The notes beneath the pieces were generated by a model, which searched no databases, was not told the DNA's origin, and worked only from the letters and a program-made list of their open reading frames with translations. Shown here in pieces: positions 1 to 9,552 of a DNA stretch of 64,000 nucleotides (position 1 is the stretch's first letter; every line of letters begins with the position of its first letter). The translations under genes and the position numbers were made by a program. Source of the stretch: Amesomyces nigricolor (lineage: Eukaryota; Ascomycota; Sordariomycetes; Sordariales; Chaetomiaceae); contig SRKS01000003.1 of NCBI GenBank assembly GCA_004802645.1, positions 1,302,001-1,366,000 on the forward strand, given 5' to 3'.

Positions 1-266
1 CGCCCTACCAAAGCCCTAAAGAGTTGGGCCCGCTGTTTCCGGATAACGTGTGGAACCGCCCGCGCCGGATCGACCGCCAGATGCAGGAGCGCGAGGCGGT
101 GACGGGGGCTGCGGGCGTGCTGGTGCTGGCGAAGACCGAGCAGGCGCATTATGCGCTGGGGCTGTTGAGTGTGGAGAATGATTTGGAGAATTTGGGGATT
201 GAGGATGAGGAGGAGGATAACAGGGGTGGGAGTGGGGGGGGGGACAGGAGGACGGGGAGGAGGTAA
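1..266 (+). CDS. C-terminal end of an unidentified protein (5' truncated by window)
   Basis: An open frame enters from the left edge (codons begin at base 3) and stops at 266. The visible residues start PYQSPKELGPLFPDNVWNRP and continue with a basic, helical-looking stretch (RRIDRQMQEREAVTG) and a VLVLAKTEQAHYALGLL segment. The tail is acidic and then Gly/Arg-rich. The first part has the codon bias and composition of a real protein; the last 25 residues are low complexity. I do not recognise the family. An intron near the left edge cannot be excluded. Confidence 0.5.
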   Translation, partial: PYQSPKELGPLFPDNVWNRPRRIDRQMQEREAVTGAAGVLVLAKTEQAHYALGLLSVENDLENLGIEDEEEDNRGGSGGGDRRTGRR

Positions 267-577
267 TGGGGGTTGGGTTGGGGGGTAGATATGCTTGAGG
301 GTCAGTGTTCGCGGTGGTGGGGGATGGTCTTTGGATGTGGTTATATCTTCTTCGGCGCGGTTGATGATATCCCAGGCTCTGGTTGTTTTGCGGTTGGTTT
401 GGAAGACAAAAGGGGCAGGGAGTGTTGGAACGGGGCGGGATAGAATACAGTGTTGTTTCATCGTCGTGGTCTATTGCTCGGCCGCTCTGCGCCGCCATGC
501 TGCCTTGGGACCGATATGCGAAATCATGAAGCCAAGGCCATTGCTGTCAAACCCCTTTCCCCTGCCGAACGACCCGC
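267..577. other. Intergenic, convergent 3' regions
   Basis: This gap lies between the stop of the left-edge gene and the 3' end of the proteasome gene. It is G/T-rich on the plus strand. I see no gene or recognisable site in it. Confidence 0.6.
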
Positions 578-1560
578 CTAGTTGGCTGGCAGCCGCTCAA
601 CAACCGCAGCCATCTCCTCGTCCGTATATATTCTGAAACCGCGGTCCTTGGTGACGCTAGCCAATTGCACGTTCTTGGCATCCAGCTTCTCCTCCATGAC
701 TTGCTTGAGGGTCTTGAGCACGAGCGTCTCGGCATCTGCGATGGTGAGGGACTGGAAAAAAAAAACACCTAAGTCAGCTTACAAAACCTTGAAAGAGAAA
801 GGTCAAGGTGGGGTGTTGTCTATCTACCTTGTGGTATTCATTCTGCAGCTCCGCCTGCGCGCCCTCGCTCCCGCTGCCAATCGCCTTGGCATCGTAGCGG
901 TAGAAGGTGCCCGAAGGCTCGGCATGGTACAGGCTCGGCCCGTCCTCATCATAACCCGCAATCAGCAGCGCGACACCAAACGGCCGGCTCATGATGCTCT
1001 CCTCGCCGTCGGCCGACTCGCCGAAGCGCAGGGCCAGGTCGCAGATAGCCTGCGTGCAGCTCTCAACGCGCAGCTTCTCGTTGTAGTTGAAGGCGTGCGA
1101 CTGGCACTCGACGCGGGCGTGCTCGACCATGGACCGCGCGTCCGCCTGCAGCCCGGACATGGCGCACCCGATGTGGCGGTCGATTTCGACGATCTTCTCG
1201 ACGGAGGAGGTCTCGAGCAGGGTTGAGGTCACGCGCTTCTCGACGCCCAGAATCACGCCTTCGGAGGTGGCCACACCAATGGCTGTGCTGCCGAGCTTAA
1301 TCGCTTCGAGGGAGTACTCGACTTGGAAGAGGCGGCCTTCGGGGGAGAAGGTACTGGAACAGTCAGTCTGGGTTTAGGGAAGCTGAGTGCCTGGTTGTCG
1401 CGGCGAAAGAGGGTTATGGGAGTCATAAGAAGCGGCAACCTACTTGATGCCCCGGTCTGCGAGCAGGTATTAGCGGCCAAGGTCCTTGCGTGTACATGTA
1501 ACATAGAGGTGGGATCGCAGCTTCTAGGCACTCACCGTATTCCGATCTTGCCATAAACAT
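578..1560 (-). CDS. PUP2: 20S proteasome subunit alpha type-5
   Basis: This is a structural alpha-ring subunit of the 20S proteasome core. Exons, read on the minus strand, are 1560-1536, 1456-1444, 1353-828 and 751-578, giving 245 residues, the usual alpha5 length. The N-terminus MFMARSEYDRGINTFSPEGR carries the alpha-subunit signature (YDRG..TFSPEGRLFQVEYS), which is followed by AIKLGSTAIG. The body has GVEKRVTSTLLE and GCAMSGLQADAR, then the alpha5-typical SHAFNYNE and ESIMSRPFGVALL. The end is DEEMAAVVERLPAN. Introns of 79, 90 and 76 nt have GT-AG borders and all phases agree. The second exon is only 13 nt long. The gene is divergent from GCP2 across 562 bp. The family and paralogue assignment is firm. 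Confidence 0.95.
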
Positions 1561-2122
1561 CTTGGCGGTGTTGTGGGAGGAACGCTCAAATGGGGTATCT
1601 CAATTTCGCTCGTGCTGTGACAAATTGTGTCGCAAATACAGCGGGTTCGTAGTGTCGCGGGGGAGTTGGCGGGTGGTGATGGTGTCGTTTGGTGGAGGTG
1701 GAGGTCAATGAGGCTGGCCTGAACCAGCAGCGGAAGCTCGCTGCTCCAGGCACGAACGTCGACGAAGCTCCAACCCCACACAGCCAAGGCGTCCAACAAG
1801 ACCCCTGCCGGCTCGAAACCAGCAGGGTTCCACCCCCACTGCTTCCCGATGACGCTAGCCCCAAAGAGGCACAGTGTCAACCATCGCGCTCTCGCTGCTG
1901 CAAGTCGCGCTTTTTGGGCTGAGAGCTGCCGCGACTTGGCGCTGTTCAACTGCCAGCCGCGAACGGGCACAACACCAACACAGCGCCATCTCAAACACCC
2001 ATCCCACTAAGAGACACTAACACCACAACATCCACAAATCAACGGCATTTCTCAGGATAACACCAACCTCACATGCCCACAACGTCAACCACAACAGCCC
2101 CCTGCCAATGTAGACAACCACC
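1561..2122. promoter_or_regulatory. Divergent promoter region, proteasome alpha5 / GCP2
   Basis: This gap separates two divergent start codons, so it should hold both promoters and 5' leaders. I see no clear TATA box. The part next to GCP2 is A/C-rich, as is common in fungal 5' leaders. Open frames here on the minus strand show no protein signature. Confidence 0.5.
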
Positions 2123-5032
2123 ATGTCCTCAGGCACCAGACCATATGCGGAAAAGAGGAGCAGCGGCGTAGCAGGACTGGGAGGAGGCTCAGGGCCAGCA
2201 CCATCAAGACCCCGTATGTCCGACGGCCATGGAAGCTTCAGCAAGCCACACGATCAAAAACCGAACAGCCGCTATGCCGAGCCAACACACAAGAGGGCCT
2301 CCTCGGGCCACCCGAACCCGCGCTCCGCCAACAGCTCCTTCGACGAGCGCCGCACCGACAAGACCGTGCTGACCACCCGTGAGACCTTCATATCCCGGAC
2401 GAGGAGCCCACCCCGCCGCAGCGCGACTAGCGAAAAGAGCAGGACAGCCGATGGATCAAGGCAGAGGGCTCCGGAGCCCAGGCGGGAAGCGCGACAGGAG
2501 ACACCAGCCCCAGAGAAGCCACCACAACCACCGTGGGAGCCTGAAGCGACCCTCCTGCCACACACCACGGCGCCATTGGCGTGCCGTGTATCAATACCCC
2601 CACTCGCCTCGGCAGCCCCATCAACACTCCAACCGAAACCCCTTCACGAACTGTCGCTCGAGGCGCAGGAGGCTGTCATAATCGAGGATCTCTTGTTTGT
2701 CTTGATGGGCTTTGAGGGGCAGTACATTCGCTTTGCAAAGGGATACAACCCGTTCGAGGAGCGAGACCGTCTTTCCGGTCCGCAATGGCGCATCCTGCCT
2801 GGCCTGGATCCCAGTCTGCAGGACCTCACCCAGTCCATGCTGCGCATGGCCTCCCACTACATGGCCCTCGAGACTTTTGTCGACGTCCAGAGCCGCGACG
2901 AATTTGGTTCGGTCAACCACGCATTATGCGCGTCAATACGAAAGCTCCTGCAGGAGTACCTCGTCATGGTCGCCCAGCTCGAGACGCAGTTTCTTACCGA
3001 CGACTCCTTCACACTACATGTGCTCAATGTCCATGTACTACCCACCAGTCATGTCCTGTCCCAGCTCTACGCCCTCGCCCACGAGTTTCTAAAACGAAAT
3101 GCTCTGCTGGATGACGAAACGGACGAATCCAGCGACAGCAATGACGACTTCGACCACATCCTGGAGCAGCTGAGGGAAGGCGGCGAACTGGTGCCGGGGA
3201 ACATGACGGGAAAGAAGATATGCAAGGGCGGCGTGGTGCTAGGGTTGATAACGAAGAGGCTAGAGACCATGTCAGGAGACCCGGCGGCTCGCGCCCTGCT
3301 TATCTCCCTGCTGCGGGACGCAAGCAAGCCATACATGAACATGCTGAACGAGTGGCTACACCACGGCGCCATCAACGACCCACATTCGGAATTCTTGGTC
3401 AAGGAGCAGCGGAGTATCCGTCGGGAGAGGTTGGAGCAGGACTACACCGACGAGTACTGGGAGCGGCGGTACACCATCAGGGACCATGACATCCCGCCCC
3501 AGCTAGAAGGCGTCAAGGACAAGGTTTTGCTGGCTGGCAAGTACTTAAACGTGGTCAGGGAATGCGGCGGTGTCGATGTCAGTCTAAGGGTTATGGATAT
3601 TCCGACGTCGTTTGACGATGTCCGCTTCCTGGACAATGTCAACAACGCATATGCCCACGCCAACGAGTCGCTGATGAAGCTCCTCTTAACAGCGCATGCC
3701 CTGCCGGCACGGCTGCAGTCGCTGAAGCACTACTTCTTCCTGGATCCGTCCGACTACTTCTCCTACTTCCTCGAACTCGGCGCATCTGAGCTGCGCAAGC
3801 CCGTCAAGTCGGTCAACACTGGCAAGCTGCAGTCACTGCTCGACCTCGTCCTCCGCCAGCCTGGCAGCATTGTGTCGTTGGACCCCTTCAAGGAGGACGT
3901 CAAGGTCGAGATGAACGAGATCACCCTCACCAAGTCGCTCCAGCGCGTCGTCAACATCACGGGCATTGAGCAGGGCGAGACTTTACAACCCTTGTCGAGC
4001 AACCAACCGCTCGAGAGCGACAAGAACGCCAACGGCTTCACCTCACTCCAACTCGACTACGCCGTGCCCTTCCCCGTATCTCTCGTCATCAGCCGCAAGA
4101 CCGTCTGGCGCTACCAGGCGCTCTTTCGCTACCTGTTGTCTCTCCGCTATCTCGAATCGCAGCTGTCTACAACATGGCAGACGCACACGCGCGGCTTCGT
4201 GTGGTCATACAAGTCGTCGGCGCGCAACCTCGAGATATGGAAGCGCCGTGTGTGGACGTTGCGCGCCCGCATGCTGGTCTTTGTCCAGCAGCTGCTGTAC
4301 TTTTGCACCGCCGAGGTCATCGAGCCGAACTGGCTGAGCCTGATGGCGCGGCTGCGCGGCAAGGACGGCGCCCAGGAGGGCTCGGCCACTGGCGTGACCC
4401 GCACCGTCGACGAGCTGATGCAGGACCATGTGGACTTCCTCGACACCTGCCTCAAGGAGTGCATGCTGACCAACAGCAAGCTGTTGAGGGTACGTCCCCC
4501 TAGTATCTCCCCCATCCCCTCTCTCTTGTCTAACCCATCCCCAGATCCACTCCAAATTAATGCAAACCTGCACCGTCTTCGCCACCTACACCAACTGGCT
4601 CTCTCGCGAGCTCGAGAAGGCCGACCCGGACCTCTCCTCTACCACCCGCCCGCCCACCATGACCCCCTCCCAATGGCGGCACTTCCAAACCGTCATACGC
4701 ACGCAGAAACCCCCACCCCCATCCTCCACCACCAACCAACCCCAATCCCAACAACAAGACCCCAACTCCTCAACCACCACCCTCCACCCCCCACAACCAC
4801 CACCCCCGACCCCAGTGCTACCAACACAGACGCCCGCATAGCAGAACTCTTCGACGTCATGCGCAAGTGGGAAACCAACTTCAGCCGGCACCTGCAGATC
4901 CTGCTGGACGCGCTCAACCACTATGCCGCGACTGAGACGGTGGTGCTGCTGAGTCTCTGTGCGAGGTTGAGCACGGCGAATCAAGGGACTGAGTATGCGG
5001 GGATGAGGGGGGGAGAGGAGGATGGGGTTTGA
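2123..5032 (+). CDS. GCP2: Gamma-tubulin complex component 2 (Spc97 family), apparent frameshift
   Basis: This is a spindle-pole/microtubule-organising-centre protein that with GCP3 binds gamma-tubulin and nucleates microtubules. Exon 1 (2123-4489) encodes a disordered basic N-terminus, then the GRIP1 part from about residue 187 (EDLLFVLMGFEGQYIRF) and the GRIP2 part. A 55-nt intron (4490-4544, GTACGT...CCAG) leads into IHSKLMQTCTVFATYTNWL. Between about 4690 and 4815 lies a Pro/Gln/Ser/Thr low-complexity insert, after which the frame must shift by one base to reach the conserved end (FDVMRKWETNFSRHLQ ... GTEYAG). No GT-AG intron of suitable length repairs this. The likely cause is a one-base deletion in a C-rich run, real or from sequencing. 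Corrected length is about 951 residues. GCP2 rather than GCP3 is judged from the GFEGQYI motif. Confidence 0.88.
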   Translation: MSSGTRPYAEKRSSGVAGLGGGSGPAPSRPRMSDGHGSFSKPHDQKPNSRYAEPTHKRASSGHPNPRSANSSFDERRTDKTVLTTRETFISRTRSPPRRSATSEKSRTADGSRQRAPEPRREARQETPAPEKPPQPPWEPEATLLPHTTAPLACRVSIPPLASAAPSTLQPKPLHELSLEAQEAVIIEDLLFVLMGFEGQYIRFAKGYNPFEERDRLSGPQWRILPGLDPSLQDLTQSMLRMASHYMALETFVDVQSRDEFGSVNHALCASIRKLLQEYLVMVAQLETQFLTDDSFTLHVLNVHVLPTSHVLSQLYALAHEFLKRNALLDDETDESSDSNDDFDHILEQLREGGELVPGNMTGKKICKGGVVLGLITKRLETMSGDPAARALLISLLRDASKPYMNMLNEWLHHGAINDPHSEFLVKEQRSIRRERLEQDYTDEYWERRYTIRDHDIPPQLEGVKDKVLLAGKYLNVVRECGGVDVSLRVMDIPTSFDDVRFLDNVNNAYAHANESLMKLLLTAHALPARLQSLKHYFFLDPSDYFSYFLELGASELRKPVKSVNTGKLQSLLDLVLRQPGSIVSLDPFKEDVKVEMNEITLTKSLQRVVNITGIEQGETLQPLSSNQPLESDKNANGFTSLQLDYAVPFPVSLVISRKTVWRYQALFRYLLSLRYLESQLSTTWQTHTRGFVWSYKSSARNLEIWKRRVWTLRARMLVFVQQLLYFCTAEVIEPNWLSLMARLRGKDGAQEGSATGVTRTVDELMQDHVDFLDTCLKECMLTNSKLLRVRPPSISPIPSLLSNPSPDPLQINANLHRLRHLHQLALSRAREGRPGPLLYHPPAHHDPLPMAALPNRHTHAETPTPILHHQPTPIPTTRPQLLNHHPPPPTTTTPDPSATNTDARIAELFDVMRKWETNFSRHLQILLDALNHYAATETVVLLSLCARLSTANQGTEYAGMRGGEEDGV

Positions 5033-6284
5033 GGTTACTTTCTCTCCTTGTTCAAGAGAGGGGAGAAGAGAAGAGTGGACTCTTATGAGGGAAATGACTA
5101 GTAGGTTTCTATGGAAGGGAGGGAGAGAGGAAGTTGAGATAGGGATGGGGGGTGAGAATGGGATGTTTGAGTGGGTGATTCAGTGGGTGGTTGCTGTTCT
5201 TGCTTTTGTGTTGTGTTTTTGGTGTTGGAGTTTAAGTTACGGCCAGCATGGGGCAAGTTCAGTCCAGAATGACGGCGTCATTCATGATCAGGGGGGATCT
5301 GGGGAGGCAGAGCAAGATATTTCCACGACCCAAGAATATCAATCAATACCCAAAACATCACGATCTTGTTTGTTGACATGAAAGCTATTACGAGGTATCT
5401 TGCTGGCACGGCCATCAGACGTGGCTATATCAGGTTGTTCATTATCTTGAGCACTTATGATCAGAACAAGAAATGTACGGGACGAGAATTACACGGACAT
5501 ATGATGTGCCGAGCTTGCCTTGCCCCCCTTGTTCCAGCATACTTGAACTGGTTATAATCAACCGTCACCGGTTATGGCAGACGCATCAATTGTTTCATAC
5601 ACCCTTTTCCCATTCGGTTGAGAGCTACATAGGTCCTACATGTGAGCACAAAAGCATACAAATACGCTGAGTATATCTAGCACCCGACCATGTGCAAGTT
5701 GGCATCGAATTGATTCCTCGATTGACCGATCGATAATCGTTCGCTTTTGTTGGCACGCGCCCCAAAGTCATGACTGCGTCAAGAAAGAGAGCCCCGAAGG
5801 CATCATTCTAGGAGACTGACCATCGTCATCCACTGCCATCCACCACCGCCACCATCACCGCCACACCTTGCTGCATGACCACTGCCAGCATCTGGTCTCT
5901 TTTCTTCAATGAAGCATCTCCATCACCAAGTCCATCTCCACCACCATATCCATCTCCGGCCCAACCCACGTTCCTATCTCCACCCCGATATCATATCAAC
6001 GTCACAAGACGAAAAAAAGCCAGAAACGAAAGAGCAACGGCAAAACGAAACGCAGCAACTGAGAAAAACATCAGACTGAGAAACGCAAAGACTCGCAACC
6101 GACCAAATGCAACAAGAGCAACTACCAGGGTATTTTGCGCCAGGGGTATATCCAGCCGTAGGGGTATTTCTCTTTTCCTCGCAACTGACGTCAAAAGAAA
6201 GAAGAAAGAAAAGACAGAGAGAAATTGAAACGACGAGATCCCGTTGTCTAAAACCTTGCAATAGCCGAACCGTGGTGAGGGAAT
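5033..6284. other. Intergenic, convergent 3' regions of GCP2 and the KH protein gene
   Basis: This is a 1.25-kb gap between two converging genes. It holds purine-rich and A-rich stretches that fit 3' untranslated regions. I find no gene, RNA or repeat. Confidence 0.6.
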
Positions 6285-9200
6285 CTAACGAAATGGCCCC
6301 CCCGCGAGAGGGCCGGGGTATCCTGAATTGATAGAATGAGACGTGGAAGGGCGTCCGCTGTCGGCAGACTGCCGGGGTTGGTGGCGCGGCGTGGCGTCGC
6401 CCGGCTGCGGGACGGCGAGCTTATCGACGCCGTTGCCGTACGTGTGGCCCGACGACCACGGGTTGTTGTCCTCATCGGGGAGGTTGACGCCGCTGTCATT
6501 CCACGGGTTGCGGTCAGCATTGAAGCTTCGCGTCGACTCGATCGAGATGAGCGACGACTTGGAGACGTTGCTGGAGCCCTTGAAGAAGTTGGCCGCGGTC
6601 TGCGAGCTGTTCTTTCTACGGTCCAGGAACGATGAGATGGACGACATGCTGCCCGGCTTGCGGAGGCAGGCAAGAATGTTGCTCCGCTCGCGGGCAATCA
6701 CCTCTTCGCCGCCAAAAGAGGGCCTTGTCGGGGAGTCGGTGGAGACGGGAGCGGGCGCGTGCTGAAGCAGCTTGGAGTTGAAGAAGGGCAGCGACTCCTC
6801 GAAAGTGTCCGACTTGGGACGGGGAATGGCGCCCTTGATAACAACAGGCTCCACCTGCGCTGTGGCAAACTCGGCTTGGAGGAACTCCATGGCGTCACGG
6901 AGCCCGCCGGCGTTGTTGCGCGTGAAAGTCCAAAGGAGAGTGACCGTGGGAGAGCCGGACTCGGTACGCTCGTCAGGCCTCTCGAGCACAGTAACCTCAA
7001 CCTCGTACTGGTTCTTGAGCTTCGGGACGATTGTCTGGACGAACTCGGGAGACTCGAGGTACTTAATGAGCGGGGAGGACCGCTCGATGACCACCTCGTG
7101 CTTGTCGGGTACCATGCCCTGCAGACCGTCAGTGAATTGTTCAAGTACTGTTTACGGGAGGTAATTACCAAGAACTCGTCAATGCACTTGGGGACGAGCC
7201 ACTGGGGACCAGTCACAGTCACCTCGTCGCTGGCCTGCTCGGTGCTGGGGAAGACAATCTTGCAGTTCCAGTTTCTCTCCAGCTCCTCGATCTCAGGCAG
7301 TCTGGTGAGCAGCTGGCGGTGGTAGAGACGGTCGACACTGACAACCTGGGAGGTAAACTCGGAGTCCTGACAGGCGGGTTAGCCACTGAGAAAGAAATAG
7401 AAGCAGGAGATTCTTACCACCCGATCGACCATCTCCAGAATCTCGCTCTTAACAAGTTCAAGATTCTGGGCATTGCGGGCCGGCGTGCGGCAAATGACAT
7501 TGTCTACGCGGCTGTCATCGTCCTCACGGCCCATGCCACCTTCATCATGTTAGCAGATGGATGGTATCGGGAGTAAGCACAGAGACGTACCACGATCCAT
7601 GGCATTGGAGAACTTGACGAAAACGGAGTGCTTCTTCATGATGCGCTGGATGTGCTGGCCGCCAATGCCGATGATGCGCTTGTGGTACTGGTCAGGCACA
7701 TGGAACGAGATGGAGGCCGGCATCTCCTGCTCAACCATATCTAGGCCCTGTCTGAGAGAGTCGAAGTTCTGAGCGATGACTTCAATGTAGAAGTTGTACT
7801 CGCCAAAGTTGTCGAACAGAATCTGGACATTGCTCGAGCTCATGATCTTGTTGATCTTGCCATTTTTCTTGCCGCTGACAAACTCTTTATGCTCGTTTGC
7901 GAGCTCGATCCTGACACGGATCTGGTAGGCCGAGAGAACAGCGAACTTGATCTGGGCAATGACCGCCAGGGCTTCCTTGACAGCCTCGTCAGAGCCCATG
8001 ATGGTGAACGACTGGCGATCGAAGGAGACGTCAGCGTCCGAGTTGGCGCAGATATCGCCGAGCATCGCGCGGATATCCTGATTGTTAGGCTGGCGGGTAT
8101 CCGGGTGCAGGAGAATCCAGGAGGCCGTGTAAAACTGCCCAACCTTGACTTGGAGTTAGATGCTAGGTTTTCTTGAAACGGACTTTGGAACTTTCTTACC
8201 AGAAGCATCAGTTCGCGGAGAGAGCGCTCCACATGGAGGTTCTCAACCGCCTGCACGCGAACCAGGCTGTTCCGGGAGCCAAGCGGCGGGAACATGATGA
8301 AAGCACCATTGGCCTCGCAGATCTTCCGGACCTTGTCCATTCTGCTCAGCAGAATGCTATCAATCTTGGCCGGCGGGATCGTGACATCCTTGGTGAAGAG
8401 TCTGATACGGGTCAGAAGCTCATGGATGCGGAACTTGGCCTGCTCGATCGCCTGGGGCGTGTCGCCCGTGATCAAGACCTTGGACGGGTCCCGACGCTGG
8501 GCATTGGGCGGGCAGTAACGGTAGCAGTTCGAAAACGGCGGAGGGAAGTAGATGGCCGTGTTGGTCACCGACTCAATGAGCTTGATGTTCTTGCGGTTCC
8601 GGCCACACAAGAGTTGGTGCATCGAAGGCTCAAAGGTCGTGGCATCGACGATTCTCCCGAGCTAGATGGAGGTCAGCACAAAAAGTGGTTTCTCTCCCCG
8701 CAGCAGGAAAGCAAGCGTACAAGCTGGTCAATGTGGATGAGCACGCGCGTCTTGGCGTGCTCCGAGGACAGGTAGTCGCCGTAAATAACCACTCTCCAAC
8801 GCTGGTCCCTGGGCAACTCTACGTCGCCGTTCAGGCCACCCACGAGCGGGGTAAGCTTGGGGCCAAGCAGGAAGATGTCCACACCGCAAAACGCCGAGGT
8901 CTCGTCCAGGAACTCTGTCACCGACTTCTTCAGGACGCCCTCGGAGAGGTTTGCAACCAAATGGCCATCCACAACAACGGTCGTGGAGCGCTGGTTAAAA
9001 CGTCATTTTTAGCAAGAGGCGGGTAGAATAGGAGAGACAGAGGGAGCCCACCAATGAGAGAGGTGTATGGTTCAAAATGGTGTCCCTGGTCTGGTAAACG
9101 ACTTCGGGGGCGCCAGACAGGCACACAGTGGTGACCTGGCCGCGGACGTGCTTGGGGGTGGTCGAGATGACGTGAGCCTCGATGGGCATGGGGTTCGCGG

Positions 9201-9552
9201 TGATGTCCCGGCAGAGCTGACGCAATTGGGCCAGGTTCATGGCATGCACGGGCAGATCGTGAACAGGAACATTGTCGGGAGCCTCCTCGGGATGGGTCCA
9301 ACGGAGGACAGCGTCGGTGGTGGCGTGGAGGATGTCCTCGGTGTTGGGGCCGGCAAGATCGGAGGCGAAGGGGACATTGAACGAGTAATGGATCGGGCCA
9401 TCGGCGACGGGCGGTGGAGGTATCGGCGGCGGACCTTGGCCTGGACGAGGATTCATGGCCTGCTGCATGCCGGCCATGTTCGTCCGTGACATGCCAAAGT
9501 TGGCAGGACTCATCCGCTCGGGCCAGTGACGCATGTTTGCGAGTTTATTCAT
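6285..9552 (-). CDS. Multi-KH-domain RNA-binding protein
   Basis: This is a cytoplasmic-type RNA-binding protein with tandem KH folds. Seven exons on the minus strand are 9552-9052, 8990-8721, 8661-8200, 8134-7591, 7539-7418, 7366-7169 and 7118-6285, giving 976 residues. A clear KH motif is RIIGIGGQHIQRIMKK, with a canonical GxxG loop; another is CGRNRKNIKLIESVTNTAIYFP. Further KH-like units, some degenerate, flank these (for example EVTVTGPQWLVPKCIDEF and SLPFFNSKLLQHAP nearer the end). The N-terminus is Met/Pro-rich and the C-terminus is Ser/Asn/Gly-rich and disordered. The architecture recalls fungal multi-KH proteins such as Ustilago Khd4 or vigilin-like proteins; which is closer cannot be decided here. 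The acceptor of exon 4 is ambiguous: 8143 instead of 8134 would add three residues (VGQ). Confidence 0.88.

Noticed and set aside
4692..4815. Second intron in GCP2 to repair the frame
   Set aside because: The only GT in the segment (GTCATA) combined with any nearby AG gives intron lengths that do not produce the required phase; a GC donor at 4703 would, but its GCAGAA sequence is not donor-like.
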